Positions 1 through 7,713 of a DNA stretch of 64,000 nucleotides are shown one piece after another. The DNA comes from Desulfosporosinus lacus DSM 15449 (GTDB taxonomy: Bacteria > Bacillota > Desulfitobacteriia > Desulfitobacteriales > Desulfitobacteriaceae). A model generated the notes under the pieces. The model did not search any database. It was not told the origin of the DNA and was given only the letters and a program-made list of their open reading frames with translations. The number at the start of each line of letters is the position of its first letter. Positions within the stretch are counted from its first letter, which is position 1. The stretch covers positions 1-64,000 of the forward strand of contig NZ_FQXJ01000010.1 of the NCBI RefSeq assembly GCF_900129935.1, written 5' to 3'. A program made the translations under genes and the position numbers.

Positions 1-3
1 TTA

Positions 4-408
4 TTATTTATGATTTGTTTGAATTCCTAAATGTTCTTTTAAGGCTTCCTGAAGAATGGCTGAGAAATTCACATTGTGAGCTTCCGCCTCTTCATTAAGC
101 CATGAGGGAATCGATAGTGTTTTCTTTACAGCCTTTGAACTCTTATGCCGGCGATAGGCTGTCATATCGATATCTATCATTGTCGTAAACTGTCCGTCAT
201 CTAAAGGAATATCCCTTGCCCTTGACGGATTTGGGATGACCTCATTTTCGTCTATGAGATAATCTAACCAAGTCGCTAAGGCATCACGTGCCATATAAAT
301 AGCGTTTGCAAGATCGTTGCCCTGACTATTGGTTCCGGGCAAATCAGGAAACCGTATAGCATATCCATTTTCTGTGGGCGTAAATATAGCGGGAAAAACG
401 CAAACCAT
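4..408 (-). CDS. hicB: HicB-family antitoxin
   Basis: The 134-residue protein has the two-part HicB plan. The N-terminal half is a partial RNase H-like fold with the family signature GYAIRFPDLPG (about residues 15-25). The C-terminal part (KKTLSIPSWLNEEAEA, then NFSAILQEALKEHLG) looks like a ribbon-helix-helix DNA-binding domain. HicB proteins bind and neutralise the mRNA interferase HicA and repress the shared operon. It lies 52 bp downstream of the hicA-like gene at 461-649 in the same direction, the usual hicA-hicB order. The stop is close to the window edge but the gene is complete. A second HicB at 34326-34724 is related but clearly different in sequence. Confidence 0.93.
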   Translation of the reverse strand: MVCVFPAIFTPTENGYAIRFPDLPGTNSQGNDLANAIYMARDALATWLDYLIDENEVIPNPSRARDIPLDDGQFTTMIDIDMTAYRRHKSSKAVKKTLSIPSWLNEEAEAHNVNFSAILQEALKEHLGIQTNHK

Positions 409-460
409 AGCGTTGCCTCCTTTATTATTTTTTATCTATATAGATCCTTGAGATGAGGGT

Positions 461-649
461 TTATTTCAGCCCTGCATCTTTTAGGATTTGCTTTGCTGTT
501 ACTTCGTTAATTTCTCGGTGTCTTGGGACTTGTACGGAGTTTCTTGTTCCAACTGGGTTGTCGTGTTTGTATATGTCATGTTCGTCACCGTGACGTTTAA
601 GGTACCACCCAGCGGATTCAAGCTTTTTTACTAGGTCCCGTCGTTTCAT
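461..649 (-). CDS. hicA: HicA-family mRNA interferase toxin
   Basis: This 62-residue protein begins MKRRDLVKKLESAGWYLKR and carries the HicA core: a double-stranded RNA-binding-like fold with the catalytic histidine in the GDEHDIYKH segment and a typical end, AKQILKDAGLK. HicA toxins cleave mRNA or tmRNA without the ribosome. The open frame runs further upstream, but the AGGTGA site just before the ATG at 649, and the HicA family length of about 60 residues, favour this start. It is followed by hicB. The inverted repeat at 675-697 sits 26 bp upstream and is the likely HicB operator. Confidence 0.9.
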   Translation of the reverse strand: MKRRDLVKKLESAGWYLKRHGDEHDIYKHDNPVGTRNSVQVPRHREINEVTAKQILKDAGLK

Positions 650-674
650 TAGCATCACCTGCCTTCTGATAATT

Positions 675-697
675 ATAATACGTATTTTACGTATTAT
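675..697. promoter_or_regulatory. Candidate HicB operator upstream of hicA
   Basis: Two perfect 9-bp arms, ATAATACGT and ACGTATTAT, are separated by five bases and lie 26 bp upstream of the hicA start. HicB antitoxins with ribbon-helix-helix domains bind such palindromes over their own promoter. The operator role is inferred from position. Confidence 0.55.
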
Positions 698-759
698 CAA
701 TATGTTTGATGCGTAATTCATTTATTATATTAAAAGCCGCGAGAATCGAGCGGGAAAAA

Positions 760-793
760 CTTAAAAAGAGCCCCCTTAGAAACTCTTTTTAAG
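760..793. terminator. Hairpin terminator between hicA and the next gene
   Basis: An 11-bp stem CTTAAAAAGAG / CTCTTTTTAAG closes a 12-base loop and is A/T-rich on both sides, so it can act in both directions. It sits directly after the minus-strand gene at 804-1103. Confidence 0.6.
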
Positions 794-803
794 TGAGGAT
801 AAT

Positions 804-1103
804 TTACCACCTTTCATGAGTGGCATACGTTTCAACCGTCCTCATATTCGTCTTGGGAACAGGCGGCCACTCTTTAAGCCTTTCGACCATATACTCAACA
901 AGCTGGCTCGCGTCTTTGCTGCATTTCTCCTTCACCGCCGGATCAAGTCTGGCCAGTTGACCGAGGGTTTCCAGCAACTCCTGGAAGGCATCTGCGATAG
1001 TTTGGCAGCAAGCAGTGCATCTTTCTTCATACATCTCTTGTTTAATCTTATTAATCTCAGCCGCGATGACCAGGGGCGTACGTTCAGTGCTGGGTTCATC
1101 CAT
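804..1103 (-). CDS. Conserved hypothetical protein, possible DUF3102-like N-terminus
   Basis: The product is a 99-residue helical, charged protein. Its first residues (ERTPLVIAAEINKIK) resemble the start of DUF3102 proteins, but the rest, with a CTACC cysteine cluster and a C-terminal WPPVP, does not, so the gene may be a fusion or a remnant. The ATG at 1103 is preceded by AAGGCGGG at good spacing. The same frame stays open to 1220, so an upstream start or a lost 5' part is possible. The opposite-strand frame here is judged a shadow. No function is assigned. Confidence 0.45.
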   Translation of the reverse strand: MDEPSTERTPLVIAAEINKIKQEMYEERCTACCQTIADAFQELLETLGQLARLDPAVKEKCSKDASQLVEYMVERLKEWPPVPKTNMRTVETYATHERW

Positions 1104-1391
1104 TTTGATTCCCGCCTTTTTAATAGCTTTAATGACAGCATACGCAGGCGGGTTTCGAATGGTGAAGGCTTGGCTATGAACCTGGCAAGGCACCTTCCAA
1201 AATTGGGAATCTGGTGACAATTCCGGCTAAGATCATGACGGGCAGCATTATATAATAAAAATGTCGTCGTGGACAGTCTGTTACGTGTAGGTGCCAACTC
1301 ACCTGCTCGTGCCTGGAAGGGCTCCAACACTTTCAGGTCACGGCGACTTTTCAATTTCCACCTATTTCTAATTATAGCTTTTTTGAAGTCA

Positions 1392-1723
1392 CCGCATCAT
1401 CAGAAAAAACTGGATGAATTGACGAGATTGTGGCAACGGGTTATCGTCGCACAAGGCACGGAAAACAGTGTTTAGAACTCCGTTTTGACGAAATAGCCGG
1501 TTGCCTGAGGACACCGGAAGGCGGCAGCAGCAAACAGTTTTTGATTGTCAAAAAAGATGGAGTCCTGCACGCGAGACTAATATCCCCACGCGAGGCCGCC
1601 CGTCTGATGGGCGCGCCCGGATAGTTACACATCCTTCCCGGTACTAACAACGACGGTTATAAAGCTATGGGAGACGCCGTGGCGCTTCCTGTCGCTTCAT
1701 TTATAGGTAAAAATATTTTTTGA
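1392..1723 (+). pseudogene. Decayed C-terminal part of a DNA (cytosine-5-) methyltransferase
   Basis: Translated pieces match the C-terminal half of C5 cytosine methyltransferases: KKLDELTRLWQ in one frame, then GYRRTRHGKQCLELRFDE, LRTPEGGSSKQ and ISPREAARLMGAP in another, then DGYKAMGDAVALPVASFIGK after an in-frame TAG at 1622. There is thus a frameshift near 1435, a stop in the normally conserved GAPDSY segment (caused by an extra C that is compensated a few bases later), and no catalytic N-terminal domain. A second decayed copy of the same tail is at 4585-4750. The gene cannot be active. Confidence 0.8.
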
Positions 1724-1840
1724 CAAAACTGGCGGAGGTTATTGGAAAATATAATACTATTATTGACGTGAAGGAAACAGATCCCAGCCTGCGGATCGAA
1801 TTTGAAGCGAGGTAGGGCTTAAGCAGCACGCCGAAAAGTC

Positions 1841-1884
1841 AAGAGCGCCCTTTTCTCACTAAAAAAGCGAGATAAGGGCGCTTC
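1841..1884 (-). terminator. Terminator of the pRiA4b-ORF3-type gene
   Basis: The stem AGCGCCC.TT.TCTC pairs with GAGATAAGGGCGCT around an A-rich loop. It follows the stop at 1919 of the minus-strand gene and is a plausible rho-independent terminator. Confidence 0.55.
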
Positions 1885-1918
1885 TCTTTAACCAAATGAT
1901 CTTGCACTTACATTATTC

Positions 1919-2317
1919 TTACTCCCCCTCTGGATATTGTTCCAAGAGTTCTCCCTTCCCGGCGATCACTTTAGCTGCCGCCACTTCTTCTGCGCTCTTC
2001 TCAAAAGTGACGGTAAATCTCCACTCCTCTCCGAAATCAAATAGATAAAGAAATTTTTGCTTCGGCATCAGGTTAAGCCGGAGTAACTTTACTTTATCGG
2101 CAAAGGGCCCCCTATCATTGCCAGGGGACCAATAGGTCTCTCCATTACGGGACCATGCTTTATTATCCATGAAAAAAGCATAGAGATGATCATCATTCAG
2201 TCCAAAGCCACGCTGAATGATTTGATGGAATTTGTGCAAGGTTGCGTCGGCAGGAATCTGAATTCGCCGCCACTGGCCCCTCCCTAAACTGACTTTCAAG
2301 ATGTAAGACTCTGCCAT
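1919..2317 (-). CDS. Plasmid pRiA4b ORF-3 family protein
   Basis: The 132-residue protein has the pattern of the pRiA4b ORF-3 (IS1096 passenger TnpR-like) family: an N-terminal VSLGRGQWRRIQIPADATLHKFHQIIQ segment, a central HLYAFFMDNKAW, then FLYLFDFGEEWRFTV and a C-terminal GKGELLEQYPE. The molecular function of the family is unknown. Members are common on mobile and accessory DNA, as here between two methyltransferase relics. The gene appears complete, stands alone on its strand, and has its own terminator downstream. Confidence 0.85.
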   Translation of the reverse strand: MAESYILKVSLGRGQWRRIQIPADATLHKFHQIIQRGFGLNDDHLYAFFMDNKAWSRNGETYWSPGNDRGPFADKVKLLRLNLMPKQKFLYLFDFGEEWRFTVTFEKSAEEVAAAKVIAGKGELLEQYPEGE

Positions 2318-2718
2318 TTCTAATACTGCTCCTCCTCATCATCGTCATGATCACAATTGTAACATATGATCGCCCAGTTTCATTTCAGGATCCGTTTAAC
2401 CGAGTTGAACCACATAGTAATAGGTCAGGGATATATACAGTAGAGTCAAATCGAGTGGGAATACTTTAGTAATATGGAGTGAATATTCGGTGCCCTCCCC
2501 CATGACCCAATGTATCTCTAATTCCCATCTTTAAAAGAGACATACTCTGGTTTGTTTTCACTTTTTCGCTCTTTGCCAAGACTATTCAACTATTTTGATT
2601 TTTGTTAATTATTTAACATTCTTCTTTTTTACCCCATGTTAAGATTACATAAGACGAGTTAACTTGTTGGATCTAGTGACTAGAGGATAACGCAGCTCAG
2701 AGAAGAGGTGATATTAAT
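2318..2718. promoter_or_regulatory. Intergenic region with two palindromes upstream of the DUF1638 gene
   Basis: No gene was found in these 400 bp. A perfect 13-bp palindrome, TCTAGTGACTAGA, lies at 2672-2684, 35 bp upstream of the DUF1638 start. An imperfect one with outer arms GTTAA and TTAAC lies at 2604-2617 and resembles Crp/Fnr/CprK-type sites. Since a Crp/Fnr regulator is encoded just downstream (3815-4501), these are candidate operators. That link is inference only. Confidence 0.3.
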
Positions 2719-3318
2719 ATGGAGGTGCGTATAGTTGCCTGCGGCATATTCCAACTGGAGCTTGAGCGAGTTCTAGAGGAAATAAGAACTGAATGTGAAT
2801 CTGATGCTGAGTTTAAAGTTATCTACACAGCACCGGCTCTGCATGTAGACTATGATAAACTGAAAGATGCCATCACCGAGGCTTTAAATAATAATGCGAC
2901 GGAAGAACAAGCAGTCCTCTTTTTCGGCTCTATGTGCCATCCTGAGATGAACGAGTTCATAGAAGAATACAATGTTATCAAGTTGGAACCTAGGAATTGT
3001 ATTGAATTGATTTTAGGTAAGGAGAGACAGAATGAGCTAGAAAAATCGGATAAGATATTTTACATTACTCAAGGTTGGTTGCAGAACTGGCGGGAAATTT
3101 TCAGTCAGGGACAAGGCTGGGACGAAATTGATGCTAGGCAGAATTTTGGTTTCTACGATAAAATCTTGCTCCTAGACACTGGAGTATCCGAGTTCAAGGA
3201 TGAGGCTATCTTGGATTTTTTCGAATATACACAGGTACCAATCGAAATTGAAAATATTGATTTGGCAGTTTTTAAAAAGAGTGTGATTGAAACGCTAGAG
3301 AAAGCATTAGTCAAGTAA
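2719..3318 (+). CDS. DUF1638 family protein
   Basis: The 199-residue protein opens with MEVRIVACGIFQLELE, containing the CGIFQ signature of DUF1638. It also has the conserved LFFGSMCHPEM and ITQGWLQNWREIF stretches. The biochemical role of DUF1638 is not established; members occur in anaerobes, often near corrinoid and methyltransfer genes. AGAGGTGAT before the ATG supports the start. It is followed 53 bp later by a small flavin split-barrel gene and then by a Crp/Fnr regulator, so the three may form one anaerobically controlled unit (inference). Confidence 0.8.
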   Translation: MEVRIVACGIFQLELERVLEEIRTECESDAEFKVIYTAPALHVDYDKLKDAITEALNNNATEEQAVLFFGSMCHPEMNEFIEEYNVIKLEPRNCIELILGKERQNELEKSDKIFYITQGWLQNWREIFSQGQGWDEIDARQNFGFYDKILLLDTGVSEFKDEAILDFFEYTQVPIEIENIDLAVFKKSVIETLEKALVK

Positions 3319-3371
3319 ATTCTTACTAACATCGGTTAAATACGCAAAAAAAGTTTAAAGGAGTGAGTTTA

Positions 3372-3683
3372 ATGGTTATAACTCAAGAAATTAAAGATGT
3401 AATATCAAAGGCTCCGTTTATTCCCATCACTACTGCTTCTGTCCATGGAGAACCGCACATGATCGTAGTAGGAAAAGTAGCAGAAATAAGAGAAGCTGAT
3501 ATACTAGGGTTTGGTATCTACAAGATGGAGGTCACTCAACAAAACATCAAAGATAACGGAATGATGCAGGTTGTAATAGCAACGATGGAAGGTGGCCCCA
3601 AAGGCTACAGGCTCACAGGCAAAGCATGCATAGAAGAGAAACTGGTTTTATTTAAGGCAGAAAAGGCAGAGGTGCTTCTGTAG
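3372..3683 (+). CDS. Pyridoxamine 5'-phosphate oxidase-like (split-barrel) protein
   Basis: The 103-residue protein shows the FMN-binding split-barrel pattern: APFIPITTASVHGEPHMIVVGKV at the N-terminus, then a strand-rich body ending in a GYRLTGKA segment. Such proteins bind flavin or F420 and act as small redox or sensing proteins, and this one is at the short end of the family. The frame also has a GTG at 3363, but AAAGGAG lies directly against it, so the ATG at 3372 with a nine-base gap is preferred. It sits between the DUF1638 gene and a terminator. Confidence 0.75.
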   Translation: MVITQEIKDVISKAPFIPITTASVHGEPHMIVVGKVAEIREADILGFGIYKMEVTQQNIKDNGMMQVVIATMEGGPKGYRLTGKACIEEKLVLFKAEKAEVLL

Positions 3684-3697
3684 AATCTCCTGAATGT

Positions 3698-3732
3698 ACA
3701 ATAATCCCGCTTATGACAGGCGGGATTATTGT
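3698..3732 (+). terminator. Terminator after the split-barrel gene
   Basis: Perfect 13-bp arms ACAATAATCCCGC and GCGGGATTATTGT flank a nine-base loop, 15 bp after the stop. The T-run is weak, but the stem is stable and the position suits a transcription end. Confidence 0.7.
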
Positions 3733-3814
3733 GCATTTCAGGTTTTAGTATTGTTGGACATTTTTCTGATACACTCTATTTTAGCAACCCTTATTATGCA
3801 TGAGGAGGAAAAGT

Positions 3815-4501
3815 ATGAAGCATTGCATTATCTGTCTGCAGCAATTGGACCTATTTCAGGGACTAGAACGAGATCAATTTACTAACTTGTGTCAATGTAC
3901 GAATAGAAAGAGATTGTCCAGAGGACACTACCTTTTTCGTCAAGGAGAGGCAACAAGTACCCTATACCTAATAAAATCGGGTAAGCTGAAACTCGTACAA
4001 ACTGCCGAGGATGGCCATGAAACAATACTGGATGTATGCGGCCCCGGTGAAGTCTTAGGTGAATTGTCCTTATATCAAGAACAAAATGAGCACTCAAGCG
4101 CCATAGCTATGGAAGAGGTTTGCATATGCTGTTTCAGTAAACTCCAATTTGAAGGGTTAATCAAACAAGATCCTTCGTTTGCCCTGAGGATTATTGGCTA
4201 CTTAGGGCAAAAACGTTATGAAACCATGTTGAAATTAGGAAAAGAATCCGGATTACCCGTTAAAGAGAGATTGTTGCAACTTTTTTATCGTTTAGCTGAA
4301 CAATATGGACAAGAAAGGCCGACCTCAACTTTGATAGATCTAAAAATCACCCAGCAAGAATTAGCCGATATGATCGGCTCTTCGCGTATTATGGTCATTA
4401 AGGCACTTAAAGAGTTTAAAGCCGCTAATATAATTGACCGGGAAAAAAGATATTTCGTCTTGAAAAACGACCCTTGCATCAGTATTAATACCTTCGAATA
4501 A
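3815..4501 (+). CDS. Crp/Fnr family transcriptional regulator
   Basis: The 228-residue protein has an N-terminal cyclic-nucleotide-binding-type barrel (YLFRQGEATSTLYLIKSGKLKL, then GPGEVLGELSLY) and a C-terminal winged helix (KITQQELADMIGSSRIMVIKALKEF). The N-terminus MKHCIICL and the later NLCQC give cysteines that could hold an Fe-S cluster or act as a thiol switch, as in FNR. No effector can be read from the sequence. AGGAGG ten bases before the ATG at 3815 makes that start better than the upstream in-frame ATG at 3800. It probably controls the adjacent DUF1638 and split-barrel genes. Confidence 0.88.
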   Translation: MKHCIICLQQLDLFQGLERDQFTNLCQCTNRKRLSRGHYLFRQGEATSTLYLIKSGKLKLVQTAEDGHETILDVCGPGEVLGELSLYQEQNEHSSAIAMEEVCICCFSKLQFEGLIKQDPSFALRIIGYLGQKRYETMLKLGKESGLPVKERLLQLFYRLAEQYGQERPTSTLIDLKITQQELADMIGSSRIMVIKALKEFKAANIIDREKRYFVLKNDPCISINTFE

Positions 4502-4584
4502 TGTAACTACTCTTTAACTCAAAAATAAGATGCGTTGGCGTGAGAATTTTTATCTTCACAACCAGCACATTAAATATTCCTTGT

Positions 4585-4750
4585 GGCGCGCCGGATAGTT
4601 ACATCCCTGTCGCTTCATTTATCGGTAAATCCTTTTTGACAAAATTGGCGGAGGTTATCTATGATGAACAGCGCAACCAACCGATTGAAAGAATTTCAAG
4701 CGGAGCATAACGCTTACACAAAGGGGCCGCTTAAGCTGGTGGGGCCTTGA
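4585..4750 (+). pseudogene. Second relic of a C5 methyltransferase tail with the start of an overlapping downstream gene
   Basis: From 4585 to 4710 the frame reads GAPDSY, then PVASFIGKSFLTKLAEVIYDEQ and a stop: the last residues of the same methyltransferase family as the relic at 1392-1723. The segment between SY and PVAS (which contains DGYKAMGDAVAL in the other copy) has been deleted. An overlapping frame from ATG 4661 gives MMNSATNRLKEFQAEHNAY and stops after 29 codons; it looks like the truncated start of the companion gene. Both are dead. Confidence 0.7.
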
Positions 4751-4787
4751 CGGCAAGGTATGATTCAAAAAGTATTATGTTTGTTAA

Positions 4788-5543
4788 TTATAACTGTTTC
4801 ATGTCCGGAACTGCTTGGCTGAAATCCGGGAAAAAATACGCGACCATCTTCTCATATTGATCCTGTGCAGACAGGCAGGTATCCATTAAGTACCCTTTTT
4901 CTGTTTTGTATTCTTTCAAACCACGATAATAAAAAAGCTTATATTCATAGTCAATGATAAAAGGCAGGATATCATTCTTCAGGCACTCTTTAAACATGAT
5001 GATACGGCCCACCCGTCCATTACCATCCTGAAAAGGATGTATGCTTTCAAATTTGTAATGGAAATCTACTATATTCTCTATTATAATGTCCTTTTTTTGA
5101 TGATAATCAGTAAGCAGTTTTTGAATTTCCCTGCTGACTTTTGAGGATGCCGTTGTTTTCATGTCGCCGACCACGTTTGGTCTGGTCTTGTAGTCCCCGA
5201 CACGGAACCATTCCTTGCGTTCATCGGATGTGTTCCGTTTCAGGAGCCAGTGAAATTCCTTAATCATTTCCTCCGTCAGTTCCTCATCCGCATGAGCAAG
5301 CATATAGTCAAAACAGAAAAAGTGATTAACCGTTTCAATGATATCATCAACACTTGCAGCTTCATCCTGTTCCATATTGACAGTATTCGTTTCGTAAATG
5401 TACCGGGTCTGATCTTCAGAAAGACGGCTACCTTCAATCCTGTTAGAATTATATGCAAGCTTGATCTGTGTCTGATGGTACAGACCGCCTTTGAGCTTCA
5501 TTTCCTTTTCTTCCAGCAATTGTCCCAATAGGCGTTGCTTCAT
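4788..5543 (-). CDS. Fic family protein (probable AMP transferase) with N-terminal inhibitory helix
   Basis: The 251-residue protein carries the Fic active-site loop HPFQDGNGRVGR at about residues 168-179, with the catalytic histidine. Fic enzymes transfer AMP or related groups to hydroxyl side chains of target proteins. The N-terminal NSNRIEGSRLS matches the inhibitory motif that keeps class II Fic proteins self-restrained, so no separate antitoxin is needed. The target is unknown. The ATG at 5543 follows an AGAGGTTACG region. It is flanked by relics on both sides and ends just before a terminator-poor stretch. Confidence 0.9.
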   Translation of the reverse strand: MKQRLLGQLLEEKEMKLKGGLYHQTQIKLAYNSNRIEGSRLSEDQTRYIYETNTVNMEQDEAASVDDIIETVNHFFCFDYMLAHADEELTEEMIKEFHWLLKRNTSDERKEWFRVGDYKTRPNVVGDMKTTASSKVSREIQKLLTDYHQKKDIIIENIVDFHYKFESIHPFQDGNGRVGRIIMFKECLKNDILPFIIDYEYKLFYYRGLKEYKTEKGYLMDTCLSAQDQYEKMVAYFFPDFSQAVPDMKQL

Positions 5544-5679
5544 GAACGTAACCTCTTACTGTATAATCTCCCATATTAATTATACCATATTTTTACTCCG
5601 TTTCATCGCCTTTTGGTGTCAACATAATATGGTTAAATATTCGCAGGTATGTTACTGCAATTGCGAATCATTAAATCGA

Positions 5680-5708
5680 AAAAGAGCACCCTTAATTGAG
5701 CGCTCTTC
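5680..5708 (-). terminator. Short hairpin after the Rpn relic
   Basis: AAGAGC pairs with GCTCTT across a 14-base loop next to an A-rich run that is a T-run on the minus strand. It is a weak candidate terminator. Confidence 0.4.
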
Positions 5709-5732
5709 GGTCTAAACTGCCATGGATTGGTG

Positions 5733-6215
5733 TCATCTTAAATTCTTTATCTCCTCTTCGGACATACCTGTAATGTCGGAGATTGACTTGAAATCCATAC
5801 CCTTCTTAAGAAGTTTTTTTGTTACTTTCTTTTTTTCCTCTTCTCTGCCTTCTTCTCTGCCTTCTTTTTTACTTTGCCTTATTGCCTCTCGTAACCTCAG
5901 TTCAGCCTCTCTAACCGCAGCCATTTCATCAAGAACTGCCTTGCGCCTATCATAATATTCTTCGCGTATCTTTGGATCATCGCTTGACTTTTCCCATTCG
6001 TCCATCGCTTGATTCAACACTGGGTCTTGCATTGCAATCTCCTCCAGTGTCTTCAAAATTTCCTCGTTCTCTGAGCCTTCTAAAAGAAATAACCAGCGTG
6101 CAAGCACGTCCTCCCATGGACTTACCAGCCTTTCTCTCCATTTTACGAGAAGTTTTGGTAGTTCTATGAAGTGTATTCCACGTGCAGCAGCCAGCTTCGC
6201 TAAAACCTTCCGTCT
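5733..6215 (-). pseudogene. Rpn/PD-(D/E)XK transposase family protein, C-terminal fragment
   Basis: The frame reads HFIELPKLLVKWRERL and then WLFLLEGSENEEI, AMQDPVLNQAMDEWEK and the highly charged tail REAIRQSKKEGREEGREEE with TGMSEEEIKNL. This is the C-terminal half of Rpn recombination-promoting nucleases (PDDEXK transposase-like). The nuclease core upstream is missing: an in-frame stop appears near 6218 and the next sequence belongs to a Fic relic. A GTG at 6107 could give a 124-residue product, but it would lack the catalytic domain. Confidence 0.75.
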
Positions 6216-6660
6216 ATGTTATGTTCTTAATTGCCCGGTATTTCTGCCTGCTGCTATTTGGCTTATCCGGCACAGTCATTTCGATCAACCCAAGTTCCAA
6301 GGCCGGACGCAAATAGTTATTGCTCAAAGTAGGACGGTGTTTAAGTCTGAGCCGTTCTAAAAGCTCTTTTGCCGAAAGCGTTTCACTCCCCAAGGCCATC
6401 ATCAGGCGTTGAACTTGTTCGGTGACTTGCTCGCGCACTTGTTCGGTTTGAATAAGCTCCCGCAAAGCATCGCGAATTACCCTAAGCATAAATTCAATAA
6501 AGGCAGTGGAATCTGCGGCTTTATCCGCAACAGCCAGCACTTCATAATATTCGTTTTGGCGTTCGTGAATCAGGGTTTCTACCGGAAGCCAATGAAATAC
6601 CGACTTCCAGGAGCATGTCACCAAACGTTTAAAACGTAGGCGCACATGCTCCTTTGACAT
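6214..6660 (-). pseudogene. C-terminal remnant of a long Fic/DOC-type protein
   Basis: From about residue 16 the frame reads CSWKSVFHWLPVETLIHERQ, then DSTAFIEFMLRVIRDAL and a winged-helix-like tail with LSAKELLERLRLKHRPTLS. This is the segment that follows the Fic active-site loop in about 330-380-residue Fic proteins. The HxFxDGNGRxGR loop itself is absent, replaced by an unrelated MSKEHVRLRFKR start. The product (148 residues) cannot have Fic activity, although the DNA-binding-like tail could still fold. Its stop abuts the Rpn relic. Confidence 0.75.
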
Positions 6661-6675
6661 TAGGGGTTAGGAGAT

Positions 6676-6918
6676 TCACCCTACTTTAATCGCCCGCTCA
6701 TGGCAGTTAATCTGACATTTTCCACACTGGGTGCAGGCCGATGCCTTAATGACATAAGCTCTTGAATTACCCTTAACTTTGATTTTCAATCTCCCAAACA
6801 TACCAAGCCGGTCATAGTCCTCCTGCTTGATTTCTTTTAAGGCCAGTACCTTAGCCGGACATTTGCTGACACAGACACCACAGCCATCGCAGCGATTCAA
6901 ATTAACGTTTACACTCAT
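6676..6918 (-). CDS. Small 2[4Fe-4S] ferredoxin
   Basis: The 80-residue protein has two complete CxxCxxCxxxCP/H motifs, CDGCGVCVSKCP (residues about 9-20) and CTQCGKCQINCH (about 62-73), joined by a 40-residue basic insert. Such ferredoxins carry low-potential electrons in anaerobes. The insert is longer than in classical clostridial ferredoxins. A GGAGTG site precedes the ATG. It stands alone, with no partner oxidoreductase next to it. Confidence 0.9.
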   Translation of the reverse strand: MSVNVNLNRCDGCGVCVSKCPAKVLALKEIKQEDYDRLGMFGRLKIKVKGNSRAYVIKASACTQCGKCQINCHERAIKVG

Positions 6919-7001
6919 AAATCAACACTCCTATGACTACTTTGCACTTTTTCTTTTAATGCTCATTAGATGCACGATTGATAACTTGAACTTATAAGTC
7001 T

Positions 7002-7688
7002 TCAGGAATTAAAGCGGTAACCGGTTCCCCAGAGGGTCTCTATATATTCCGGATTGGCCGGATCTTTTTCAATCTTCTTCCTGATCTTTTGGATATGAAC
7101 GGCCACAGTTGCCAGATCACCATAGTATTCCGCACTCCAAAGCTTATCGAAAAGGTGCTCCTTACTGAACACCAGGTTGGGATTGGTGGCGAAAAAGAGC
7201 AAGAGTTCGTATTCCTTGGCCGTGAGCTGCACTTCTTTGCCGTTGACATAGACTTTATGGGCGGCTGTATTGATTTCCAGCCCGCGGTAATTGATGATTT
7301 CCAGAGCTGAATTCCTGCCCGTCAAGCGTTCATAGCGGTTTAAATGGGATTTGATGCGGGCCATCAGCTCCGCTGGACTGAAAGGCTTGGTCAGATAATC
7401 ATCGGCCCCATAATCCAGTCCCCTGATTTTATCAATATCCTCACTCCTGGCCGACAGAACGATAATCGGAATCTCCAGCTTCCGCCGGACTTCTTTGATA
7501 ATCGTAAAACCATCTTTTTGCGGCAGCATCAAATCCACAATCAGAATGTCATAGACCCCGGTGAGAGTTTTCTGTAACCCTGCCTCCCCATCCATAACGA
7601 TGTCCACCTTATAGCCGTTTAGCTGCAGGTAATCCCGCTCCATCTCCGCAATATTTAAATCATCCTCAACGATCAGGACACTTTTCAT
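7002..7688 (-). CDS. OmpR/PhoB-family response regulator
   Basis: The 228-residue protein has a receiver domain (KSVLIVEDDLNIAEMERDYL, phospho-acceptor D in DILIVDLMLPQKDG, K in YLTKPFSPAEL) and a winged-helix output domain (ELLLFFATNPNLVFSKEHLFDKLW, then TVAVHIQKIRKKIE). The frame opens further upstream, but the ATG at 7688 begins the receiver and lies 26 bp after the stop of the kinase gene, so they are one operon with the kinase first. The target genes are unknown. Confidence 0.92.
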   Translation of the reverse strand: MKSVLIVEDDLNIAEMERDYLQLNGYKVDIVMDGEAGLQKTLTGVYDILIVDLMLPQKDGFTIIKEVRRKLEIPIIVLSARSEDIDKIRGLDYGADDYLTKPFSPAELMARIKSHLNRYERLTGRNSALEIINYRGLEINTAAHKVYVNGKEVQLTAKEYELLLFFATNPNLVFSKEHLFDKLWSAEYYGDLATVAVHIQKIRKKIEKDPANPEYIETLWGTGYRFNS

Positions 7689-7713
7689 GATCTCCCACCC
7701 ACTTTCATGACCT

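Noticed and set aside
816-1217. Plus-strand open frame of 133 codons
   Set aside because: It mirrors the minus-strand gene, lacks a ribosome site, and its product has no protein-like pattern.
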